Source of the DNA: Pseudomonas sp.
Lineage (GTDB): Bacteria; Pseudomonadota; Gammaproteobacteria; Pseudomonadales; Pseudomonadaceae
DNA length: 6,566 bases
Reading direction: 5' to 3'
NCBI GenBank assembly: GCA_003488145.1
Contig: DNMQ01000084.1
Location: 1 to 6,566, forward strand
In this document: piece by piece, positions 1-6,566 of the stretch
Layout of the letters: each line of letters starts with the position of its first letter
Numbering within the stretch: position 1 is the stretch's first letter
Made by a program: the position numbers and the translations under genes
The notes under the pieces: model-generated
Databases searched by the model: none
Seen by the model: the letters and a program-made list of their open reading frames with translations, nothing else
What the model was told of the DNA's origin: nothing

Positions 1-489
1 TCGCCGTTCGTCTTCATCGAGCTGTACGGCGTCAAGCCCGAGCATTTCGGCTGGCTGTTCGGCATCAATGCCGCGGGCTTCATTCTGATGGCGCAGGTGA
101 ACGTGCGGCTGGTGCGCTGGCGCGGGCCGGAGTTCTGGGTGCGGCGCTGGGTGTGGTTCTTCTTCGGCAGTGCGCTGGCGTTGCTGGCAGTGGCGGCGGC
201 GCAGCCCGAATCGCTCTGGCCCTTGCTGATCCCGCTGTTCTGTTGTGTGTCCTGCCTGGGCTGCCTGCTGCCCAATGCCACCGCCTGCGCCATGGCCGAT
301 CAGCGCGCCAATGCCGGCAGCGCCTCGGCTCTGCTCGGCAGCATGCAGTTCACCATCGCGGCCATTGCCGCTTCCGCGGTGGGGGCGCTGCACAACGGCA
401 CCGCGGTGCCGCTGGCGGCGATCATCAGCCTGTGCGGCCTGCTGGCAACGGTCGTGGCTTACACCACGGCACGCGCCAGCACGGAATGA
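1..489 (+). CDS. Bcr/CflA-type MFS drug efflux transporter (3' part)
   Basis: The last 162 residues of an inner-membrane transporter run in frame from the first base of the window to a TGA at 487-489, so the N-terminal half is missing. The visible part contains about five hydrophobic segments, at roughly residues 15-37, 50-67, 72-98, 108-130 and 135-155. This fits TM8-TM12 of a 12-TM major facilitator. The opening SPFVFIELYG followed by an FGWLFGINAAGF segment, and the GSASALLGSMQF stretch near residue 107, are typical of the Bcr/CflA family. Those proteins are proton-coupled exporters of drugs such as bicyclomycin or chloramphenicol; the substrate here cannot be read from the sequence. The gene ends 3 bp from the convergent small gene on the other strand, and no terminator hairpin is visible between them. 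The family call is fairly safe; the specificity is unknown. Confidence 0.85.
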   Translation, partial: SPFVFIELYGVKPEHFGWLFGINAAGFILMAQVNVRLVRWRGPEFWVRRWVWFFFGSALALLAVAAAQPESLWPLLIPLFCCVSCLGCLLPNATACAMADQRANAGSASALLGSMQFTIAAIAASAVGALHNGTAVPLAAIISLCGLLATVVAYTTARASTE

Positions 490-492
490 CGA

Positions 493-657
493 TCAGGCAC
501 TGAGTGGCAAGGGATGCGGCGCCTGCAGGCGACGGCGCAGGGTTTCGACGAAGGCGCGTGCCTCGGCTTCGCTGCGAAAGGTGACTTTCTGTCGGTCGAG
601 ACTTACCTGCCAGGCGCTGTCAGGATGGGGCGTCATGGGGCGGACGAGAATGTGCAT
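493..657 (-). CDS. small hypothetical protein, 54 aa
   Basis: This short gene reads MHILVRPMTPHPDSAWQVSL at its N-terminus and ends in a proline-rich tail (APHPLPLSA). I chose the ATG at 657 because a good Shine-Dalgarno (GAGGAG) lies just upstream. A longer in-frame extension to 687 would start at an ATG with no such site. The composition is that of a soluble basic protein: a short beta-like stretch (WQVSLDRQKVTF) followed by a helix (SEAEARAFVETLRRRLQ). There is no signal peptide, membrane segment or cysteine. It lies downstream of the deaminase gene on the same strand, 100 bp away with two hairpins between. It could be co-transcribed with the deaminase or have its own promoter. I do not recognise a family with an assigned function. 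The ribosome-binding site and protein-like composition argue that it is real. Confidence 0.65.
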   Translation of the reverse strand: MHILVRPMTPHPDSAWQVSLDRQKVTFRSEAEARAFVETLRRRLQAPHPLPLSA

Positions 658-700
658 GGCGATCTCCTCACGTGTCGAACGCCGCACAGTCTAGGCGCAG

Positions 701-725
701 CCATGGCTCGCGCGGCGAGCCATGG
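701..725. repeat. perfect 11-bp inverted repeat (hairpin)
   Basis: The arm CCATGGCTCGC is followed by a GCG loop and the exact inverse GCGAGCCATGG. On the minus strand it lies about 33 nt past the deaminase stop codon and about 44 nt before the start of the 54-aa gene. Neither strand has a T tract after it, so it is not a classical rho-independent terminator. It could be a 3' stabilising structure, a weak terminator, or a repeated intergenic element. Confidence 0.6.
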
Positions 726-733
726 TGTCGCAG

Positions 734-750
734 GTCGGCCTTGCGCCGAC
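734..750. repeat. 6-bp stem hairpin just after the deaminase stop
   Basis: GTCGGC (734-739) pairs with GCCGAC (745-750) around a 5-nt loop. It starts 8 nt after the deaminase stop codon on the minus strand and precedes the stronger 701-725 hairpin. No T tract follows. Together the two may protect or end the deaminase transcript. Confidence 0.4.
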
Positions 751-757
751 GAATGGC

Positions 758-1792
<1,035 letters not shown>

Positions 1793-1911
1793 CTAGCAAT
1801 TCTGGATGACAGCCGAATGACCGGTTCATTGCGGCTAGCGCGATTTGGCGATTAATTGACCAGCGGTCTGCAGCCCAGTTCTGACGGGCTCTGGCGAGGT
1901 TGTTCCCAATG

Positions 1912-1920
1912 TTATCCACA
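1912..1920 (+). promoter_or_regulatory. DnaA box (perfect consensus)
   Basis: TTATCCACA is an exact match to the strong bacterial DnaA box. Twelve bases further on, start to start, is a weaker look-alike, TTCTCCACT (1924-1932), in the same orientation. The match is exact; binding is inferred. Confidence 0.55.
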
Positions 1921-1989
1921 AAGTTCTCCACTCATTCGGGCATAACCTCAAGCTGGCAGAACGCGATTGATAGCAAAACGTCAGTAGCC

Positions 1990-2001
1990 GACTGGCCAGT
2001 C
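1990..2001. repeat. 12-bp perfect palindrome
   Basis: GACTGGCCAGTC is its own reverse complement with no spacer, followed on the + strand by a run of six A. This shape suits binding by a dimeric regulator better than an RNA hairpin, but no regulator is identified. Confidence 0.4.
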
Positions 2002-2025
2002 AAAAAACACAGTAATTCAAGCGCT

Positions 2026-2050
2026 TAACGCACCCCGTTGGGGCGCGTTA
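2026..2050. repeat. intergenic hairpin, GC-rich stem
   Basis: TAACGC (2026-2031) pairs with GCGTTA (2045-2050). Inside it CCCC (2033-2036) pairs with GGGG (2040-2043) around a GTT loop, with one A/C mismatch between the two stem parts. It lies about 117 nt past the YigZ-family stop on the minus strand. No T tract follows directly on either strand, so a terminator role is only possible. It could also be part of a structured small RNA. Confidence 0.5.
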
Positions 2051-2123
2051 GGCTGTTTGATCAAAAATTGTGCAGTTTTCCCGAGCGCCCGCCGCGAGCG
2101 CTTTCCAGGCGGCCATACAATTG

Positions 2124-2132
2124 TTATCCACA
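2124..2132 (+). promoter_or_regulatory. DnaA box (perfect consensus)
   Basis: A second exact TTATCCACA, flanked on both sides by CAATTG (2118-2123 and 2131-2136). A partial nonamer, GCGTCCACA (2136-2144), follows at the same 12-bp offset seen at the first box. An inverted look-alike, TGTGGGCAA, lies at 2150-2158. It is 34 bp past the stop of the YigZ-family gene on that gene's strand. Confidence 0.55.
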
Positions 2133-2166
2133 ATTGCGTCCACAGTATTTGTGGGCAACGACGCGT

Positions 2167-2754
2167 CTAGTCCATGGCTTCCAGCTGGCTGCGCCCGCGG
2201 GTGATATCAGCGAGCAATCTCTCCAGCGGCTGCAGCTGAGCGGCGGGAAGCGCAATCTCCAGGGTCGCGCCTTCGGCATCGAAATGCTCGGCTTCCAGCA
2301 GCGCCTCGAATTCCGCCAGGCGTGCCTTGAACAGCGCCAGCTCGGCGAAGCGGCAATGACAGCGACAGCGCGAGCGCGACACCAGCTCGCTGCGTTCGCC
2401 GGCCTGCAGGCACTTTGCCGTGGTGCCGCCATAGGCACGGGCCAGGCCGCCAGTGCCGAGCTTGATGCCGCCGAACCAGCGGATCACCACCACCGCGACC
2501 CGGTCGAAGTCCTGCCCTTCGATGGCGGTGAGCATCGGCCGACCTGCCGTACCGCCGGGCTCGCCGTCGTCGCTGAAACGGTATTGGTTGCCGACCTTCC
2601 ACGCCCAGCAGCTGTGGGTCGCCGTGGGATCGCTGACCGCCTGGACGAACGTCTGTGCTTCCTCCGGGCTTTGCACCGGTGCGGCCTTGGCCAGGAAGCG
2701 GCTTTTGCTGATGACTTCCAGCAATTCGCAGGGCGCGGACAGGGTGAAGGGCAT
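2167..2754 (-). CDS. yigZ: YigZ/IMPACT family protein
   Basis: A 195-aa soluble protein of the YigZ/IMPACT (UPF0029) family. The N-terminal domain shows the family signatures: KSRF at residues 17-20, HSCWAW at 47-52, DDGEPGGTAGRPML at 62-75, IRWFGGIKLGTGGLARAYGG at 91-110. The C-terminal part (about 135-190) fits the small DUF1949 domain, which resembles an elongation-factor domain. Bacterial members have no firmly assigned biochemical role; eukaryotic IMPACT acts in translational control through GCN1/GCN2. An unusual feature is a CRCHC run at residues 130-134 at the domain junction, with three cysteines alternating with R and H. The ATG at 2754 gives the normal family length, but no clear Shine-Dalgarno precedes it. 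The gene is divergent from the copper-storage gene with a 213-bp shared upstream region. Confidence 0.9.
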   Translation of the reverse strand: MPFTLSAPCELLEVISKSRFLAKAAPVQSPEEAQTFVQAVSDPTATHSCWAWKVGNQYRFSDDGEPGGTAGRPMLTAIEGQDFDRVAVVVIRWFGGIKLGTGGLARAYGGTTAKCLQAGERSELVSRSRCRCHCRFAELALFKARLAEFEALLEAEHFDAEGATLEIALPAAQLQPLERLLADITRGRSQLEAMD

Positions 2755-2791
2755 GGCAGTTACGGCGTCGGTGATGGTTTACGGGGTGGCC

Positions 2792-2797
2792 ATTGTA
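2792..2797 (-). promoter_or_regulatory. possible -10 element for the YigZ-family gene
   Basis: The minus strand reads TACAAT, one mismatch from the sigma-70 -10 consensus, 37 bp before the ATG at 2754. The expected -35 position is GC-rich and does not resemble TTGACA, so the call rests on the hexamer and its distance. Confidence 0.3.
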
Positions 2798-2875
2798 GCG
2801 GTGCCGCTGCGGCTGCGCTGCGTCGTACCGCATGGCCCGTCCGGCGAACGGATTGAACTTCGATGGATCGACCAA

Positions 2876-2923
2876 CGCCCTACCTAGTAGGGCGCGGTTC
2901 GCGCGCATGACCTGAAGAAGGTC
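2876..2923. promoter_or_regulatory. three adjacent inverted repeats upstream of the copper-storage gene
   Basis: Three dyads follow each other in 48 bp. CGCCCTAC-CTA-GTAGGGCG (2876-2894) has perfect 8-bp arms. GCGCG-GTT-CGCGC (2892-2904) overlaps its end. GACCT-GAAGA-AGGTC (2909-2923) has perfect 5-bp arms. They lie 45-92 bp before the copper-storage start, in the region shared with the divergent YigZ-family gene. They could be operators or leader hairpins. None matches the CueR copper operator as I know it, and I could not place a convincing -35/-10 pair around them. A TTGAAC at 2853-2858 is the only -35-like hexamer nearby. Confidence 0.4.
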
Positions 2924-2967
2924 CCGCCGTACCGCATTTCGCTGGCACATCAGATGGAGGAAATTCC

Positions 2968-3297
2968 ATGCTCAATTCCAGTTACCAGTCATGTATCCAG
3001 GCCTGTTCCAATTGCGCACTGGTCTGCGAGACCTGCGCGGCATCCTGCTTGCGCGAGGACGACGTGAAGATGATGGCGCGCTGCATCGAACTCGATCGTG
3101 ACTGCGCCGACATGTGTGCGATCGCAGCAGTGCTGATGACCCGCGACAGTGCCTATGCCAAAGCCGTCTGCAAGCTTTGCGCGCAGGTCTGTCGCGATTG
3201 CGCCGAGGAGTGCGGCAAGCACAAGCACGACCATTGCCAGGCCTGCGCCGAGGCCTGTCGCAAGTGCGCTGAAGAGTGCGAAAAGATGTCTGCCTGA
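2968..3297 (+). CDS. four-helix-bundle copper-storage protein (Csp family)
   Basis: A 109-aa protein with 19 cysteines, at residues 9, 13, 16, 20, 23, 27, 39, 46, 50, 68, 71, 75, 78, 82, 90, 93, 97, 100 and 104. Their 3- and 4-residue spacing places them on one face of amphipathic helices. This is the pattern of the Csp (DUF326) family, in which a four-helix bundle with a cysteine-lined core stores many Cu(I) ions. There is no signal peptide, so it should be cytosolic like Csp3 rather than exported like Csp1. A His-rich turn, HKHDH (85-89), may be a metal entry point. A strong Shine-Dalgarno (GGAGG, 2956-2960) supports the ATG at 2968. The gene stands alone between a divergent neighbour and its own terminator. 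Copper storage is established for the family; expression in response to copper is inferred. Confidence 0.9.
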   Translation: MLNSSYQSCIQACSNCALVCETCAASCLREDDVKMMARCIELDRDCADMCAIAAVLMTRDSAYAKAVCKLCAQVCRDCAEECGKHKHDHCQACAEACRKCAEECEKMSA

Positions 3298-3313
3298 TCG
3301 GTCGCCGATTCGG

Positions 3314-3336
3314 AGGGCCGCAGCTGCGGCCCTTTT
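3314..3336 (+). terminator. rho-independent terminator of the copper-storage gene
   Basis: AGGGCCGCAGCTGCGGCCCT (3314-3333) is a perfect palindrome followed by TTTT (3333-3336), 16 bp after the copper-storage stop codon. The T run is on the + strand side only. The convergent DUF1826 gene ends 4 bp beyond; its transcript would form the same hairpin but without a U tract. Confidence 0.85.
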
Positions 3337-3339
3337 GCC

Positions 3340-3983
3340 TCAGCTCAGCCAGTCCAGCGTCAGGATCAGACGGCGCTCAGCCGTTGCCGCCTGCGGCGAG
3401 CGATGAATGATCCCGGCGCCTTCGTTACCCAGCCATTTCTCCCCCTTGAACAACGCCACATCGCCAGCGCCAAGTCGCTCGATGGCCGCCGCGTCAGTCG
3501 GTTCGGCTGCCGGATCGCCCAGGCGCCGACGCTGCATGCCGCCCTCATGAAGCCATTCGCTGCCTGCGCCGGCGTAGGTGGTGATCAGCCGCAGCGGTAC
3601 ATGATCGACGTGAAAGCGCGGGCACATGGGCTTGTCCAGCATGCGCAGACGCAAGCCAATGCGCCGCGCATCGACCAGGCAGCTGAACGCCCGCACCAGC
3701 CAGGCCACGTCGGCGACGAAACCGGCATGGCCGGCAATGTCCCGATAGGCCGCCGCCAGGGTTGGCAGCTGCAGCTCACCGTCGTCGGTCGCTTCGAGGG
3801 TCAGCGATTCCGCCAGCGGCTCGCCCAGGGCCAGGAGTGTCTCGGCGAACTCGGCAATGTGCAGCGGCAGCTGGCGCTGCCATCCCGTGAGGTTGACCCC
3901 GTCGCGCAGCGCCTCGCCAAGTATCTCCGGAGTGTCGCCCAGCAGCTGGCGCGGCTGCGGGCGGACGATCTGCTGCGCCAGCA

Positions 3984-3984
<1 letters not shown>
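3340..3984 (-). CDS. DUF1826 family protein, third gene of the Zur-type operon
   Basis: A 214-aa cytosolic protein that I place in the DUF1826 family, often found beside COG0523 GTPases in Pseudomonas. The ATG at 3984 shares its A with the stop codon of the upstream GTPase (TGATG), which points to translational coupling. An in-frame ATG at 4056 would lie deep inside the GTPase gene and is less likely. The N-terminal half (about 1-110) looks helical. The C-terminal half looks beta-rich and contains FHVDHVPLRLITTY (124-137), LGAGDVALFKGEKW (171-184), GIIHRSP (191-197) and ERRLILTLDW (203-212). H125, D127, H194 and R204/R205 are arranged like the metal-binding triad and 2-oxoglutarate-binding arginine of Fe(II)/2OG oxygenases. 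That assignment is my inference; the family function is not known to me. Its operon position ties it to the zinc-limitation response. Confidence 0.82.
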
Positions 3985-5186
<1,202 letters not shown>

Positions 5187-5195
5187 GGCGGTCTC

Positions 5196-5600
5196 TCAGG
5201 CGGATCGTTGGTGTTTTTCGCGCTGTTCCTGGCGTTGTTTCGCCTCGATGCATAGCGCCGTCGTGGGGCGCAACAGCAGGCGCTGCAGGCCGATGGGTTC
5301 GCCGGTTTCGGCGCACCAGCCGTACTCGCCGCGGGCGATGGCATCCAGCGCGGCGTCGATCTTGTCGAGCAGCTTCTTCTCGCGCTCCAGCACGCGCAGC
5401 TGCCAGTGACGCTGTTCCTCGGCGCTGCCGATGTCAGCGGGATCGCTGCTCGGCTCCTGTTCGCGCAGCGCCTGGAATTCCTCCTCGATGCGCGCCTGCA
5501 GCTCGGCACGCTGGCGCAAAAGCAGGTCGCGGAAGAAGGCCTGCTGGTCGGCGTTCATGTACGCCTCGGCGGGCTGGGCGAGTAGTTCGGCTTCGGTCAT
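5196..5600 (-). CDS. dksA2: DksA2, zinc-independent DksA paralogue
   Basis: A 134-aa RNA-polymerase-binding transcription factor of the DksA/TraR family. A long helical region (about 16-90) forms the coiled coil that enters the polymerase secondary channel, with acidic tip residues D53 and D56. The C-terminal zinc-finger region keeps only two of the usual four cysteines, as C96-x2-T99-x17-C117-x2-A120. This two-cysteine pattern is the hallmark of P. aeruginosa DksA2, which works without zinc and replaces DksA in zinc-poor cells. It is the first gene of the operon, 31 bp from a Zur box. I use the ATG at 5600 (MTEAELLAQP), though its Shine-Dalgarno is poor. The ATG at 5558 (MNADQQ) has a better site (GAGG) and would shorten the protein by 14 residues. 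A TTG at 5645 lies within the promoter and is unlikely. Confidence 0.93.
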   Translation of the reverse strand: MTEAELLAQPAEAYMNADQQAFFRDLLLRQRAELQARIEEEFQALREQEPSSDPADIGSAEEQRHWQLRVLEREKKLLDKIDAALDAIARGEYGWCAETGEPIGLQRLLLRPTTALCIEAKQRQEQREKHQRSA

Positions 5601-5617
5601 CGGGAGGCACGTGTCGG

Positions 5618-5645
5618 AAATAATGTGAGAGTTATAACATAACAA
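5618..5645 (-). promoter_or_regulatory. dksA2 operon promoter (sigma-70 type)
   Basis: On the minus strand TTGTTA (5640-5645) and TTATTT (5618-5623) are separated by 16 bp, giving a plausible -35/-10 pair with transcription starting near 5611. The Zur box fills the spacer and overlaps the -35 element, which is how Zur blocks its targets. The hexamers are only fair matches, so the exact pair is tentative. Confidence 0.5.
5631..5643. promoter_or_regulatory. Zur box controlling dksA2-zigA-DUF1826
   Basis: GTTATAACATAAC is an imperfect palindrome that differs from the gamma-proteobacterial Zur core GTTATAnTATAAC at a single base. It lies 31 bp before the dksA2 start, in an AT-rich patch. Zinc-loaded Zur would bind it and repress the operon; low zinc would relieve repression. 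The site is seen in the sequence, and regulation of this gene set by Zur is known in P. aeruginosa. Confidence 0.85.
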
Positions 5646-5715
5646 TTATGTCTGTGATGCAAGCGCTGTTTGCGTGTCGAGCGGCGCACCGGTAAGCGCG
5701 TTGTTCCGAGGCAAA

Positions 5716-5749
5716 GAAAAAGCCCGCGGCGCGGATCGCGCGGCGGGCT
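5716..5749 (-). terminator. rho-independent terminator of the rut genes
   Basis: The arms AGCCCGCGGCGCG (5721-5733) and CGCGCGGCGGGCT (5737-5749) pair with one mismatch around a 3-nt loop. On the minus strand the hairpin is followed at once by TTTTTCTTT. It begins 25 nt past the rutF stop, so it ends the rut transcript before the dksA2 promoter. Confidence 0.88.
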
Positions 5750-5773
5750 CGGGTGTTGATGGGCGCTGGGCGG

Positions 5774-6301
5774 TCAGACGGCGCCCGGCAGCCCGTGGTA
5801 GTTGCGACCGAAGTACACCAGCGCATCGCTGCTGTCGCGGCGGTACACGGCGAGCACTTCGCAGTAGAGGATGTCGTGGGTGCCGACGCTGGCGCTGTGG
5901 CTGATGCGGCAGTCGAACGACACCGTGGCGCCGTCGAGCAGCGGCGAGCCGGTCACGCCGGTGCTCCACTGTGCTGCGGCGAAGCGTTCTGCCATGGGCG
6001 TCTTGCCGCCGAACAGGTTGGACAAGTCCCGCTGTGCGCCGGCCAGGGTGTTCACGCACAGCTGCCCGTTGGCGGTGACGATGGGATGTGCCGATGCGCT
6101 GCGGTTCAGGCACACCAGCAGCGTTGGTGGTTCGTCGGTGACGCTGCACACCGCGGTGGCGGTGAAGCCGGCGCGGCCGCTGGGGCCGTCGGTGGTGATG
6201 ATGTTGACTGCCGCGGCCAGCCGCGCCATGGCATCACGATAATCCTCACGAATCACTGGAGCGCTGAATTGACTGGTGGTTTCGCATTGAGCCAGTTGCA
6301 T
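5774..6301 (-). CDS. rutF: RutF, flavin reductase of the Rut pyrimidine pathway
   Basis: A 175-aa member of the flavin reductase-like (HpaC/RutF) family. It supplies reduced FMN, from NADH, to the monooxygenase RutA, which opens the uracil ring. Diagnostic stretches are FRDAM-like [20 protein letters not shown] (21-40), [20 protein letters not shown] (42-61), LCVNTL (81-86), [15 protein letters not shown] (93-107), VSFDCRIS (127-134) and GTHDILYC (140-147). These closely follow the E. coli RutF sequence as I recall it. The first 17 or so residues extend beyond E. coli RutF. The ATG at 6301 has a GGAGA ribosome-binding site and lies 13 nt after the rutE stop, so the two are one operon. No uracil permease gene (rutG) follows; the terminator ends the operon here. 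Confidence 0.92.
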   Translation of the reverse strand: MQLAQCETTSQFSAPVIREDYRDAMARLAAAVNIITTDGPSGRAGFTATAVCSVTDEPPTLLVCLNRSASAHPIVTANGQLCVNTLAGAQRDLSNLFGGKTPMAERFAAAQWSTGVTGSPLLDGATVSFDCRISHSASVGTHDILYCEVLAVYRRDSSDALVYFGRNYHGLPGAV

Positions 6302-6314
6302 GGTCGGTTCTCCA

Positions 6315-6566
6315 TCAGGCGAGGACGCAGGCGCGGTCGAAGGGCAGGCGCGGCAGGCGGTCGCGCAGCTTGCTGGCGTCGCCGTAGCCGAGGTTGATCA
6401 GCAGGTTTGATTTCCAGCTCGTGCCAGCGAAGAAAGCGGCATCCAGCGCCTTGCCGTCGAAGCCGGACATCGGTCCGCAATCGAGCCCCAAAGCGCGGGC
6501 GGCGAGGATCAGGTAGCCAGCCTGCAGCGAGCTGTTGCGCAGCGCGTTCTCGGTGATCAGTGCCGG
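6315..6566 (-). CDS. rutE: RutE, malonic semialdehyde reductase (C-terminal part)
   Basis: The last 83 codons of a nitroreductase-family protein, open at the window edge, so the start lies outside; RutE is usually just under 200 residues. The frame reads [20 protein letters not shown] at the edge, followed by [15 protein letters not shown], then [19 protein letters not shown] and finally [13 protein letters not shown] before a TGA (6315-6317). The CGPMSGFD and W-K-S-N-LLI-LGYGD stretches are typical of RutE/HadB. The enzyme reduces malonic semialdehyde, the toxic end product of the Rut uracil pathway, to 3-hydroxypropionate. The position directly upstream of rutF matches the rutE-rutF order in E. 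coli. Confidence 0.9.
   Translation of the reverse strand, partial: PALITENALRNSSLQAGYLILAARALGLDCGPMSGFDGKALDAAFFAGTSWKSNLLINLGYGDASKLRDRLPRLPFDRACVLA

Noticed and set aside
1905..2160. Chromosomal replication origin (oriC)
   Set aside because: Two perfect DnaA boxes are too few, there is no clear AT-rich unwinding region with repeats, and Pseudomonas oriC lies beside dnaA/rpmH, which are absent here.
2909..2923. CueR-type copper operator before the copper-storage gene
   Set aside because: GACCT-GAAGA-AGGTC only loosely resembles the known ACCTTCC...GGAAGGT site, and no well-placed -35/-10 with a 19-bp spacer surrounds it.
5632..5826. 64-codon minus-strand frame between rutF and dksA2
   Set aside because: It runs through the rut terminator hairpin and into the Zur box, which are better explanations for this DNA.

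Overview
The window is GC-rich chromosomal DNA whose proteins look like those of Pseudomonas: an adenine deaminase close to P. aeruginosa PA0148, a two-cysteine DksA2, a ZigA-type GTPase, and Rut pathway enzymes. I place it in the genus Pseudomonas. A rut-carrying lineage such as the mendocina/oleovorans or stutzeri groups is a guess. No mobile element, CRISPR array, tRNA or rRNA was seen.

Layout from left to right. (1) 1-489 (+) is the 3' end of a Bcr/CflA-type MFS drug exporter. It converges, 3 bp apart, on a 54-aa hypothetical protein (493-657, -). (2) An adenine/adenosine deaminase (758-1708, -) is followed by two hairpins that lack a T tract. (3) 1709-2166 is a 458-bp gene-free gap with two perfect DnaA boxes, weaker DnaA-like boxes and several palindromes. 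(4) A YigZ/IMPACT-family protein (2167-2754, -) is divergent from a cytosolic Csp-type copper-storage protein with 19 cysteines (2968-3297, +), which ends at a clear terminator. (5) A tight minus-strand operon, dksA2 - zigA - DUF1826 (5600 down to 3340), sits behind a near-consensus Zur box (5631-5643). (6) The last two genes are rutE (partial) and rutF on the minus strand, ending at a rho-independent terminator just before the dksA2 promoter.

How the genes fit together. The dksA2-zigA-DUF1826 set reads as a zinc-starvation operon. Zur would release the promoter when zinc is low. DksA2, which lacks the four-cysteine zinc finger, would then substitute for DksA at RNA polymerase. ZigA would deliver scarce zinc to client proteins. 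The DUF1826 protein has no assigned role, but it carries an HxD...H...R residue pattern like that of Fe(II)/2-oxoglutarate oxygenases. With the neighbouring copper-storage protein, this makes a small metal-homeostasis neighbourhood. The deaminase and the Rut genes serve purine and pyrimidine base catabolism.

The most interesting leads are the possible oxygenase site in DUF1826, the DnaA-box-bearing gap, and the stacked inverted repeats upstream of the copper-storage gene. Most genes here belong to known families. I did not find a clearly new multi-gene system.
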